A DNA stretch of 12,510 bases, taken from positions 1 to 12,510 of the forward strand of contig NZ_CAUDZA010000038.1 of the NCBI RefSeq assembly GCF_958453765.1, written 5' to 3'. Below the pieces are notes generated by a model, which searched no databases, was not told where the DNA came from, and saw nothing but the letters and a program-made list of their open reading frames with translations. The DNA comes from Phascolarctobacterium_A succinatutens_B. GTDB taxonomy: Bacteria; Bacillota; Negativicutes; Acidaminococcales; Acidaminococcaceae. Made by a program: the position numbers and the translations under genes. Of this stretch, positions 1 through 6,047 are shown piece by piece. How positions within the stretch are numbered: position 1 is the first letter of the stretch; each line of letters starts with the position of its first letter.

Positions 1-1
1 A

Positions 2-117
2 CAACCCTCAGTCATCGCCTGCGGCGATGCCAGCTCCCTTGCAGGGAGCATATAAAAGTTTATATCTCCCCTGAAAGGGGAGGTGGATGCGAGCTTTACG
101 AGCAGACGGAAGGGTTG
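2..117. repeat. Hairpin-rich interspersed repeat with terminal inverted repeats
   Basis: The unit is bounded by a perfect 7-bp inverted repeat, CAACCCT (2-8) and AGGGTTG (111-117). Inside are four successive hairpins: CATCGCC/GGCGATG (13-29, loop TGC), GCTCCCT/AGGGAGC (33-49, loop TGC again), ATATAAA/TTTATAT (50-65) and CTCCCC/GGGGAG (66-82, loop TGAAA). It ends 4 bp before the larB stop codon, so it occupies the 3' untranslated region of that transcript and may act as its terminator. From memory, elements of this kind (ending in a GGTGGATGCGAGC-like segment and AGGGTTG) are scattered in intergenic regions of gut Firmicutes. There is only one copy in this window, so repetitiveness is recall rather than observation. 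Confidence 0.6.
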
Positions 118-121
118 GATC

Positions 122-865
122 TCACTTGCACGCCAGCCTGTTAATCTGCGTCGCAATAATCCCCGCGCCATAGCCATTATCAATATTCACAACCGAAACG
201 CAGTTAGCGCAGGAATTAATCATCGTCAGCAGCGCACTGAGTCCATGAAAGCTTGCACCGTATCCGACAGAAGTCGGCACCGCAATCACCGGATTACGCA
301 CAAGGCCGCCGATAACGCTCGCCAGCGCACCCTCCATACCTGCAGCAGTCACCACACAATTCGCCTGCTGCAGCAAATCAACCTTATCCAAAAGACGGTG
401 AATCCCGCTCACGCCAACATCGTAAAGCCTCTCCACATGCGTCCCGAAAAACTCCGCCGTCTGCGCCGCCTCCTCCGCAACGGGAATATCGGCAGTACCC
501 GCAGTACAAACAACAACACAGCCGCAGCGCACCTTATCCGGGCGCTCCTGCTTCAGCGTCCGCGCCACCGGATCATAAACAATATCAGGCAGCTGCCGCC
601 GCACCAGCTCATACTGCTCCGGCGTTGCCCGCGTGCCGAACACCTCACCCTGCTCCGCCAAAAGACGCTTATAAATATCCGCCAAATACGCGTCAGGCTT
701 ACCGCTGCAGTAAACCACCTCCGCAAAGCCAGTACGCTGCTCACGCGAAGTATCAAGACGCGCATAATTTAAATTATCGTACGCCTTACGATTAAAATAG
801 CGCTCCGCCTCAGCCACCGACAGCTTGCCACTACGCACCTGTTCAAGTACACTCCTGGAGTCCAC
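122..865 (-). CDS. larB: LarB, pyridinium-3,5-biscarboxylic acid mononucleotide synthase
   Basis: LarB carries out the first step of nickel-pincer nucleotide cofactor synthesis: it carboxylates and hydrolyses nicotinic acid adenine dinucleotide, and LarE and LarC then add sulfur and nickel. The cofactor serves LarA-type lactate racemases and related enzymes. The 247-aa length is normal for the family. A helical N-terminal region is followed by a PurE/AIRC-like domain (about residues 115-240) with conserved glycine-rich stretches (VVTAAGMEGALASVIGG, PTSVGYGASFHG). Cys219 in NSCANC, just before VVNIDNGYGAG, matches the cysteine that forms a covalent substrate adduct in characterised LarB. The start is GTG, chosen because AAAGGAGGT lies 6 nt upstream. 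It has its own candidate promoter 84 bp upstream. No other lar gene is visible; partners may lie to the left of the window. Confidence 0.93.
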   Translation of the reverse strand: MDSRSVLEQVRSGKLSVAEAERYFNRKAYDNLNYARLDTSREQRTGFAEVVYCSGKPDAYLADIYKRLLAEQGEVFGTRATPEQYELVRRQLPDIVYDPVARTLKQERPDKVRCGCVVVCTAGTADIPVAEEAAQTAEFFGTHVERLYDVGVSGIHRLLDKVDLLQQANCVVTAAGMEGALASVIGGLVRNPVIAVPTSVGYGASFHGLSALLTMINSCANCVSVVNIDNGYGAGIIATQINRLACK

Positions 866-886
866 TTTATACCTCCTTTTATGACA

Positions 887-920
887 AAGACTTAGTCCGC
901 TGTTTGGCAGACTAAGTCTT
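887..920. promoter_or_regulatory. Perfect 11-bp inverted repeat in the larB leader
   Basis: AAGACTTAGTC (887-897) and GACTAAGTCTT (910-920) pair perfectly around a 12-nt loop. On the minus strand the hairpin lies between the larB promoter and the larB Shine-Dalgarno sequence, ending about 8 nt upstream of the latter. It is followed only by TTTGTC, a poor U-tract. It may be a weak terminator for thrC read-through, a 5'-untranslated regulatory hairpin, or a DNA operator. The sequence does not decide between these. Confidence 0.6.
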
Positions 921-948
921 GCATATATAAATATTAAATTTCTGTTTT

Positions 949-977
949 ATTATAGCGAAAACATACCCGCAACGCAA
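949..977 (-). promoter_or_regulatory. Candidate sigma-70-type promoter for larB
   Basis: Read on the minus strand, TTGCGT (972-977) and a perfect TATAAT (949-954) are separated by 17 bp. Transcription would start near 942, giving a leader of about 75 nt that contains the 887-920 hairpin. The promoter starts 24 bp beyond the thrC stop codon, so larB can be expressed independently of thrC. The -35 box matches the consensus at only three positions. Confidence 0.55.
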
Positions 978-1000
978 GTATTCTTCACATCAAGCCACAA

Positions 1001-2491
1001 TTACACCAGGTTCTTCACAACCGCCAGCTCCATCTTGTCCGCAGGAATAACCTCGGAATGGAGCACAGGCAGATTCTCCAACGCCAGCATACGCGGCGGA
1101 ATCTCCGCGCCGGTATCGGCATGCAGCTTCTGCAGCAGCTCAAAAGGATTGCTTCCCTGCGGCTGAGCATCATCAAGCGCAGCCAACACGCTGTCAGCAA
1201 ACTTATACGGACTTGCGGTAGACAGCACCACGGTGTAAGTCTCGTCACTCGTCAGGAAGCGATATTTTTCCATTGCGCGCCAAGCAACGGCAGTATGCGT
1301 ATCCATCAGATAATGATAATCATTGTAGATACGGCCGATAGCCTCCTTCGTTTCCAGCTCATCAACCCAGGCACCGAAGAACTGGCTTTGAATCTGCTTC
1401 AGATCATCGCTGTCAATCTCATAATGACCTTCGGTATTCAAACGCTTCATATAATCTGCCACACGCGCAGCATCATGCTCTGTCACACTGTAAAGCAGGC
1501 GCTCCAGATTACTGGAAACAAGAATATCCATAGAAGGAGAAACAGTTTTAAAGAACTCACGGCGTCTGTCATAAACACCGGTATTTATAAAATCAGTCAG
1601 CACGTTATTGCTGTTGGATGCACAAAGCAGTCTGTCAATCGGCAAGCCCATCAGCTTAGCATAATAGCCTGCCAGAATATCACCGAAGTTGCCGGTAGGA
1701 ACAACAAAATTAATCGGGTCACCGGCAGTAATCTTACCTGCCTTAACAGCATCTACATAAGCGCTGAAGTAGTAAACAATCTGCGGCACCAGACGGCCCC
1801 AGTTAATAGAATTGGCAGAAGAGAAGGTGTAGCCCTTTTTCGCCAGCTCATCACTGAGCGCAGTATTGCCGAAAATTTCCTTCACGCCGCGCTGAGCATC
1901 ATCAAAGTTACCCTCAATACCGAAAACCTTAACATTTTTGCCTGCCTGGGTAATCATCTGCTGCTTTTGGATATCGCTTACACCCTCACTGGGGTAGAAA
2001 ACGATAATCTGCGTACCCGGAACATCAGCAAAGCCTTCCAAAGCAGCCTTGCCGGTATCACCGGAGGTAGCAACCAGAATAACAACCTTATTCGTTTCAC
2101 CGGTCTTTTGCATCGAACGTGTCAAAAGATGCGGTAAAAGCTGCAGTGCCATATCCTTAAAAGCGGAAGTAGGGCCATGCCACAGCTCCAGCACACCGGT
2201 GTTATCATTTACCTGTACCAAAGGCACAGGATTATCACCGAATTTTTCCGGCGCATAGGCAGCATTTACACATTCGCGCAGCTCGTCCTCGCTGAAATCA
2301 GTAAGATACTGCAGCAGAACATCAACAGCACGCTCCGTATAAGGTTTGCGCTCCATCGCCTTTATATCAACCATACGCATCGCAGGAATATTCTGCGGTA
2401 CAAACAATCCTCCATCCGCTGCCAAGCCACGGGTTATCGCGTGTGCAGCGGAAAACAAATCAGTTTTCCCTCTTGTACTAACATATAACAT
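1001..2491 (-). CDS. thrC: Threonine synthase
   Basis: This PLP-dependent enzyme converts O-phospho-L-homoserine to L-threonine and phosphate, the last step of threonine synthesis in the cytoplasm. At 496 aa it belongs to the long class of threonine synthases. The N-terminus has the signature YVSTRG and LAADGGLFVP. The PLP Schiff-base lysine is Lys112 in HGPTSAFKDMALQLL, and the phosphate-binding loop SGDTGKAA begins at Ser143. Further family motifs are VPTGNFGDILAGYYAKLMGLP and SNSNNVLTDF. The ATG start lies downstream of a weak AGTAGG ribosome site. No other threonine-pathway genes (hom, thrB) are adjacent. The ybaK gene upstream is in the same direction with no terminator between, but thrC has its own candidate promoter just after the ybaK stop. 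Confidence 0.96.
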   Translation of the reverse strand: MLYVSTRGKTDLFSAAHAITRGLAADGGLFVPQNIPAMRMVDIKAMERKPYTERAVDVLLQYLTDFSEDELRECVNAAYAPEKFGDNPVPLVQVNDNTGVLELWHGPTSAFKDMALQLLPHLLTRSMQKTGETNKVVILVATSGDTGKAALEGFADVPGTQIIVFYPSEGVSDIQKQQMITQAGKNVKVFGIEGNFDDAQRGVKEIFGNTALSDELAKKGYTFSSANSINWGRLVPQIVYYFSAYVDAVKAGKITAGDPINFVVPTGNFGDILAGYYAKLMGLPIDRLLCASNSNNVLTDFINTGVYDRRREFFKTVSPSMDILVSSNLERLLYSVTEHDAARVADYMKRLNTEGHYEIDSDDLKQIQSQFFGAWVDELETKEAIGRIYNDYHYLMDTHTAVAWRAMEKYRFLTSDETYTVVLSTASPYKFADSVLAALDDAQPQGSNPFELLQKLHADTGAEIPPRMLALENLPVLHSEVIPADKMELAVVKNLV

Positions 2492-2615
2492 ATATTCAAC
2501 CTACTTTCTTCTTTAAATTTTGACATCATACTGCCGTCAGCGTTAATAATACGCCTTCAGGCCAGCACAGTCGTATTTCTTTCAAACACAATTGTGCAAA
2601 TAGGTTATCAAGACT

Positions 2616-2644
2616 ATAATAGCATATTTCATAGGAAGGAACAA
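2616..2644 (-). promoter_or_regulatory. Candidate thrC promoter
   Basis: On the minus strand TTGTTC (2639-2644) and TATTAT (2616-2621) are 17 bp apart, placed immediately after the ybaK stop codon. The predicted leader to the thrC ATG is about 118 nt. The leader has only modest pairing potential (AATACG 2548-2553 with CGTATT 2572-2577) and shows no T-box specifier or antiterminator sequence. Confidence 0.5.
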
Positions 2645-2647
2645 GAG

Positions 2648-3133
2648 TTACTCTGCAAAAATCAGCGGTGCCACCGTTGCAGCCGTAGCACGCTGCAAAT
2701 CAGCCGGTGCCGCAATAATCTGCATACCGCGCTGACCAGCACTGATTGCAATCTCCGGCCAGTTATTGCTGGTTTCATCCATATATACAGGATAGTTCTT
2801 TTTAGCGCCCAAGGGTGAACAGCCGCCGCGAATATAGCCTGTCAGCGGCAATACCTCCTTCAGATGCACCAGCTCGGCACGCTTATTGCCGCTGGCTCTG
2901 GCCAACGCCTTTAAATCAAGCTCGCCGTCACCGGGAATTACGGCAAACATAATGCCGTTCTTGTCACCGCGTACTACCAGTGTTTTGAATACCTGTGATG
3001 CAGGCATGCCAACCTCTGCGGCAACATGCACAGCATCCAGATGCTCCTCGTCCACCGGATATTCCATAATACGGTATTCTATCTTCAGTTCGTCCAGACG
3101 GCGGGCTGCATTAGTTTTTTTGTTATGTTTCAT
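2648..3133 (-). CDS. ybaK: YbaK/EbsC-family aminoacyl-tRNA deacylase (Cys-tRNA(Pro) type)
   Basis: Proteins of this family hydrolyse cysteine wrongly attached to tRNA(Pro), a trans-acting proofreading step for prolyl-tRNA synthetase in the cytoplasm. The 161-aa length is normal. Lys50 in SQVFKTLVV corresponds to the essential lysine of Haemophilus YbaK. The active-site loop GYIRGGCSPLGAKK (residues 99-112) with conserved Gly, Ser and Pro is present, as is the family C-terminal stretch EIAISAGQRGMQI. The start is ATG with GAGGGGG about 9 nt upstream. The gene is divergent from nadE and in line with thrC. Exact substrate (Cys-tRNA(Pro) versus another YbaK-superfamily substrate) is inferred from the loop sequence only. 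A Pro tRNA lies about 2 kb away, but the two are not evidently co-regulated. Confidence 0.9.
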   Translation of the reverse strand: MKHNKKTNAARRLDELKIEYRIMEYPVDEEHLDAVHVAAEVGMPASQVFKTLVVRGDKNGIMFAVIPGDGELDLKALARASGNKRAELVHLKEVLPLTGYIRGGCSPLGAKKNYPVYMDETSNNWPEIAISAGQRGMQIIAAPADLQRATAATVAPLIFAE

Positions 3134-3174
3134 CAGGAAAAACCCCCTCTAAGCTAGAGAAATTACTTCATCTC

Positions 3175-3208
3175 TGTTATAATAGCACTATAGTAATGTA
3201 AAATGCAA
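3175..3208. promoter_or_regulatory. Overlapping divergent promoters of ybaK and nadE
   Basis: On the plus strand TATAAT (3178-3183) is preceded by TG one base upstream, making an extended -10 for nadE; no convincing -35 is visible. On the minus strand TATTAT (3179-3184) lies 18 bp from TTGCAT (3203-3208), a fair promoter for ybaK. The two -10 boxes share five base pairs, so polymerase can probably occupy only one direction at a time. Confidence 0.5.
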
Positions 3209-3230
3209 ATAAAATTGTGAGGACAATAAA

Positions 3231-5123
3231 TTGAAGCTGAAAATTATCTGCGGACAGCTGGAAATAACTCCCGGCCGTTCTGATGTAAACTATAAGAAAA
3301 TTATTGACGCTATTGAAAAAGCACGCAGCCTTGAGGCCGATATCCTGCTTCTGCCCGAAATGGCATTGCCGGGTTATCTTATCGGCGACATTTGGGAGCA
3401 GCAGACCTTTTTGGATGACTGCGCCTATTATGCCGAAAAGATCGTCACTGCCACCAAAAATATCTGCCTTATCTTCGGCAGCGTTGCCACCGAACCAGGC
3501 AAGCTCAACGAGGACGGACGCGTGCGCAAATACAACGCCGCCTTTGCCTGCCAAAACGGTAAGCTGCTCGGCGGTTATCAGGGACGCAGCTTCTTCATCA
3601 AGAACTCGCTGCCCAACTACCGCGAATTTGACGACTGCCGTCATTTTTACAGCCTCCAGAAGCTCTGCGCCGAAGAAGGTGCAAGCGTCAGTGAAGCACT
3701 GCAGCCTTTGGAAATCGTCATCCGAGGCACAAGCCTGCGTATCGGCGTCATGCTGTGCGAGGACGGCTGGACGGAAAACTATCACCTTAACGTACCGCAA
3801 ACGTTGGCAGCCAACGGAGCACAGCTTTTATGCAACCTTTCCTGCTCCCCCTACACGTTGGGCAAAAACCGTAAGCGCAACCGCCTTTTCAGTGCGCAGG
3901 CACGCACCGCAGGCATTCCGCTCATCTACTGCAACAACGTCGGCATTCAGAACAACGGCAAGAACATCTTCACCTATGACGGCTGCACTTCCGCCTACAA
4001 CGGTGACGGCAGTCTGGTAGCCTCTGCGCCCATGTATGCCGATACCTTTTTAGAATTCACCTGGGATACAGAAGCGAACCGCATCATTCCCACCTGTCCG
4101 CCGGCAGAGCTGCCAAAGGAGCCGGAATCCGTTTACCGCGCCCTACGCTACGGCACCGCCAGATTTTTGCAGCAATGCGGCATCAAACGTATGACCATCG
4201 GTCTTTCCGGCGGCATCGACAGCGCCGTAACCGCCGTTATGTATGCAGATATCCTGGGACCGGAAAATATCCTGCTGCTCAACCTGCCTTCACGCTTCAA
4301 CTCCGCTGCCACGCGCAACAGCGCGCAGCAGCTGGCGCAGGCACTGGGCGCAAACTATGCCGTAATGCCCATCAGCGAAAGCTATGAGCTGACTGTCAAG
4401 CAACTGGAAGAAACTCCTATCACCCATCTGGCAGACGGCAGCAGCTTCAATCTGCAACTCAGCGGACTCATCAAAGAAAATATTCAGGCCCGCGACCGCG
4501 GCGCACGCGTCATCGCCGCTGCATCAGCAGCCTTCGGCGGCGCCTTCAGCTGCAACTCCAATAAAGCAGAGCTGGCTATCGGATACGCCACCTTCTATGG
4601 TGACATCTGCGGCGCTATGGCCATGATCGGTGACCTGTGGAAGCATCAGGTATATGCCTTAGGCCGTTATCTGAACGAAGTAATTTACAAACGCGAGGTA
4701 ATCCCCGAAGCCATCTTCAATATCCGTCCCAGCGCCGAGCTTTCGGATGCGCAGACAGTAGGCAACGGTGGCGACCCGTTGGTGTATGGTTATCACGATT
4801 ACCTGCTGCGTGCCTTTATCGAAGACTGGCACAAAACAACTCCGGCAGATATCCTGCGCTGGTACAAGGCAGGCACGCTGGCCGCAGAGCTAGGCTGTAC
4901 GCAGGAAGCGGTTAACGAAGCCTGCCCCGACGCTGCAGCGCTGATTGCCGATTTAGAGCGCTGGTGGAAGTTATTCGCCGGCTTTGCTGTTGCCAAACGC
5001 ATTCAGGCACCGCCGATTTTGTCGCTCACCAAACGCGCCTTTGGCTATGACCACCGCGAAGCACAGCTTACGCCCTATTTCTCACGCGAATATTACGAGC
5101 TTAAGGAAGAACTGCTGAAATAA
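3231..5123 (+). CDS. nadE: Glutamine-dependent NAD+ synthetase
   Basis: This enzyme makes NAD+ from nicotinic acid adenine dinucleotide, ATP and ammonia released from glutamine, the last step of NAD synthesis. It is a two-domain cytoplasmic enzyme of 630 aa. The N-terminal nitrilase-type glutaminase carries the Glu43 (LLPEMALPGY), Lys124 (FFIKNSLPNY) and Cys176 (VMLCEDGW) triad. The C-terminal synthetase domain has the ATP P-loop GLSGGIDSA (residues 324-332) and the family stretch EVIPEAIFNIRPSAEL. The start is TTG, with GTGAGGA about 8 nt upstream and glutaminase-domain homology beginning at once. The gene stands alone, divergent from ybaK and followed by an AT-rich hairpin. It uses the same substrate, nicotinic acid adenine dinucleotide, as LarB, but the two genes are separated and oppositely oriented, so functional linkage is not shown. 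Confidence 0.97.
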   Translation: MKLKIICGQLEITPGRSDVNYKKIIDAIEKARSLEADILLLPEMALPGYLIGDIWEQQTFLDDCAYYAEKIVTATKNICLIFGSVATEPGKLNEDGRVRKYNAAFACQNGKLLGGYQGRSFFIKNSLPNYREFDDCRHFYSLQKLCAEEGASVSEALQPLEIVIRGTSLRIGVMLCEDGWTENYHLNVPQTLAANGAQLLCNLSCSPYTLGKNRKRNRLFSAQARTAGIPLIYCNNVGIQNNGKNIFTYDGCTSAYNGDGSLVASAPMYADTFLEFTWDTEANRIIPTCPPAELPKEPESVYRALRYGTARFLQQCGIKRMTIGLSGGIDSAVTAVMYADILGPENILLLNLPSRFNSAATRNSAQQLAQALGANYAVMPISESYELTVKQLEETPITHLADGSSFNLQLSGLIKENIQARDRGARVIAAASAAFGGAFSCNSNKAELAIGYATFYGDICGAMAMIGDLWKHQVYALGRYLNEVIYKREVIPEAIFNIRPSAELSDAQTVGNGGDPLVYGYHDYLLRAFIEDWHKTTPADILRWYKAGTLAAELGCTQEAVNEACPDAAALIADLERWWKLFAGFAVAKRIQAPPILSLTKRAFGYDHREAQLTPYFSREYYELKEELLK

Positions 5124-5135
5124 ACAATCTTTCAG

Positions 5136-5173
5136 GCAAAAGGAAAATATGATTTCAAATATTTTTCTTCTGC
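5136..5173 (+). terminator. Candidate nadE terminator hairpin
   Basis: A 15-bp AT-rich stem (5136-5150 with 5159-5173) has one mismatch, one G-T pair and an 8-nt loop. It begins 12 bp after the nadE stop codon. The following TTTATG is a poor U-tract, so termination may be weak or the hairpin may mainly stabilise the 3' end. Confidence 0.4.
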
Positions 5174-5202
5174 TTTATGATTAACAAAGTATATATTTTC
5201 TC

Positions 5203-5231
5203 TTGACATCTGTTTAATTAAATAGTATAAT
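5203..5231 (+). promoter_or_regulatory. Consensus promoter of the tRNA cluster
   Basis: A perfect TTGACA (5203-5208) and a perfect TATAAT (5226-5231) are separated by 17 bp. The first tRNA begins at 5244, about 6 nt after the expected start point. Such a strong promoter is typical of stable-RNA genes. Confidence 0.88.
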
Positions 5232-5243
5232 ACCTTTTGTATT

Positions 5244-5320
5244 CGGGGTGTAGCGCAGTTTGGTAGCGCACCTGCCTTGGGAGCAGGGTGTCGCAGGTTC
5301 GAATCCTGCCACTCCGACCA
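5244..5320 (+). tRNA. tRNA-Pro (anticodon TGG)
   Basis: The gene is 77 nt with an encoded CCA end. The acceptor stem CGGGGTG pairs with CACTCCG (one G-T). The anticodon stem CCTGC/GCAGG encloses the loop CTTGGGA, giving anticodon TGG, and the T-arm has GGTTCGAATCC. It is first of three tRNAs transcribed from the promoter at 5203-5231. Confidence 0.95.
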
Positions 5321-5321
5321 T

Positions 5322-5395
5322 GCGGGTGTAGTTTAGTGGTAAAACCTCAGCCTTCCAAGCTGATGTTGTGGGTTCGATTCCCATCGCCCGCTCCA
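5322..5395 (+). tRNA. tRNA-Gly (anticodon TCC)
   Basis: The gene is 74 nt with an encoded CCA end. The acceptor stem GCGGGTG pairs with CGCCCGC. The anticodon stem TCAGC/GCTGA encloses CTTCCAA, giving anticodon TCC. The T-loop GGTTCGATTCC is standard. It starts one base after the tRNA-Pro gene. Confidence 0.95.
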
Positions 5396-5404
5396 AGTTA
5401 ATAT

Positions 5405-5481
<77 letters not shown>

Positions 5482-5489
5482 TGAGAGAA

Positions 5490-5522
5490 ACCCCGCAACC
5501 ATGCAGGTTGCGGGGTATTTTT
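5490..5522 (+). terminator. Rho-independent terminator of the tRNA cluster (probably bidirectional)
   Basis: An 11-bp perfect stem (5490-5500 with 5506-5516, core CCCCGCAACC) with loop ATGCA is followed by ATTTTT on the plus strand. On the minus strand it is followed by TTTCTCTC, so it could also stop transcripts coming from the prophage lysis genes. Confidence 0.9.
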
Positions 5523-5617
5523 GTGTATAAAAATTGGGCTTTTCAGTTGTTGATTTTTGCTGTTTTTTGCCCTGTTTTTGGCTATTTTTTAGGCGCGTTG
5601 GCCCCAAATATAAACTA
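5523..5617. other. AT-rich junction between host tRNA cluster and prophage
   Basis: This 95-bp stretch has no credible gene. It contains three loosely repeated T-runs (TTTTTGCTG, TTTTTTGCCCTG, TTTTTGGCT) on the plus strand. The host-phage boundary must lie in or near here, since host tRNA structure is intact to the left and phage lysis frames start at 5618. No attachment core can be identified without the other prophage end. Confidence 0.4.
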
Positions 5618-6043
5618 TTATTTAAGTGCCGCATACACCACAACACTGCCGGCAACAATCTGCCAGAGCAGGCGCTGGCGTTTAATTTTCTGTGCCCGCA
5701 GCTGCTCCTGTTTGAGCGTTGCTGATAAGCTCATCAAGGATGCGTTTTGCTCGTCGATTATCTGCTTGGAGCTGCTCAACGAGCTTTCCGCAGTCGTCAG
5801 CTCCTGCCTGAGCTGACTGATTGAGCTCTGCTGCTTGCTCAGCGTACTGCTCTGCGCGTCCAACCGCTCCTGCAGCTGCATCAACCTCAGCTCCTGCCTG
5901 TCGGTTAAGGTCCGCAGCTCGATTAATCTGCTCAGCGGCACCGTCACTGTCGCCTCGGCTGCTGAAGCAGGCGTACAGGACAGCTGCTGCGACAGCAGCG
6001 CACAGACACACAGCGCCAATACGATATATCCACGTTTTGTCAT
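5618..6043 (-). CDS. Spanin-like protein, signal sequence plus coiled coil plus C-terminal membrane segment
   Basis: A 141-aa frame with no recognised family. Residues 6-22 form a signal-like hydrophobic segment, followed by Cys23 and a plausible AxA cleavage site (ASA, 26-28). Cys23 is preceded by Gln-Leu-Ser, so the lipobox is poor at -3. Residues about 36-122 are Gln/Ser/Leu-rich and heptad-like, and 125-140 are a second hydrophobic helix after a basic stretch (KIKRQR). This order resembles a u-spanin (outer-membrane-directed N-terminus, inner-membrane C-terminus), which fuses the two membranes at lysis. Its ATG overlaps the endolysin TGA as ATGA, suggesting coupled translation. A second coherent frame overlaps it almost entirely, so one of the two could be spurious. 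Function is inferred from position and topology. Confidence 0.6.
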   Translation of the reverse strand: MTKRGYIVLALCVCALLSQQLSCTPASAAEATVTVPLSRLIELRTLTDRQELRLMQLQERLDAQSSTLSKQQSSISQLRQELTTAESSLSSSKQIIDEQNASLMSLSATLKQEQLRAQKIKRQRLLWQIVAGSVVVYAALK

Positions 6044-6047
6044 ACAT
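5682..6047 (-). CDS. Rz-like (i-spanin-like) protein in an alternative frame
   Basis: A 121-aa frame that starts 4 nt upstream of the 141-aa frame and lies in a different phase. Residues about 8-28 form one transmembrane helix with a short basic-aromatic start (DKTWIYR), then an Ala/Glu/Gln-rich periplasmic coiled coil (about 36-110, ending in EQLQADNRRAKRILDEL). That is the layout of Rz inner-membrane spanins. GGGGG lies 7 nt before this ATG, a better spacing than the 11 nt to the 141-aa start. An L-Y-A-C sequence (24-27) is a weak lipobox, so an o-spanin role cannot be excluded. Rz/Rz1 pairs are known to overlap out of frame, which supports both being real, but Ala-rich coils can arise by chance opposite a CAG/GCT-rich coiled-coil gene. 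Confidence 0.5.
   Translation of the reverse strand: MYDKTWIYRIGAVCLCAAVAAAVLYACFSSRGDSDGAAEQINRAADLNRQAGAEVDAAAGAVGRAEQYAEQAAELNQSAQAGADDCGKLVEQLQADNRRAKRILDELISNAQTGAAAGTEN

Noticed and set aside
83..772. Plus-strand open frame of 229 aa opposite larB
   Set aside because: Arg/His/Asn-rich antisense product of larB that begins inside the hairpin repeat.
1058..2137. Plus-strand open frame of 359 aa opposite thrC
   Set aside because: It is a shadow of thrC, without its own start signals or recognisable domains.
2492..2610. T-box or threonine leader-peptide attenuator before thrC
   Set aside because: No T-box sequence, no run of Thr codons and no terminator with a U-tract is visible in the 118-nt leader. 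A short out-of-phase frame that runs into thrC looks accidental.
3177..3800. Minus-strand open frame of 207 aa opposite the start of nadE
   Set aside because: It is antisense to the conserved glutaminase domain and shows no family motif.
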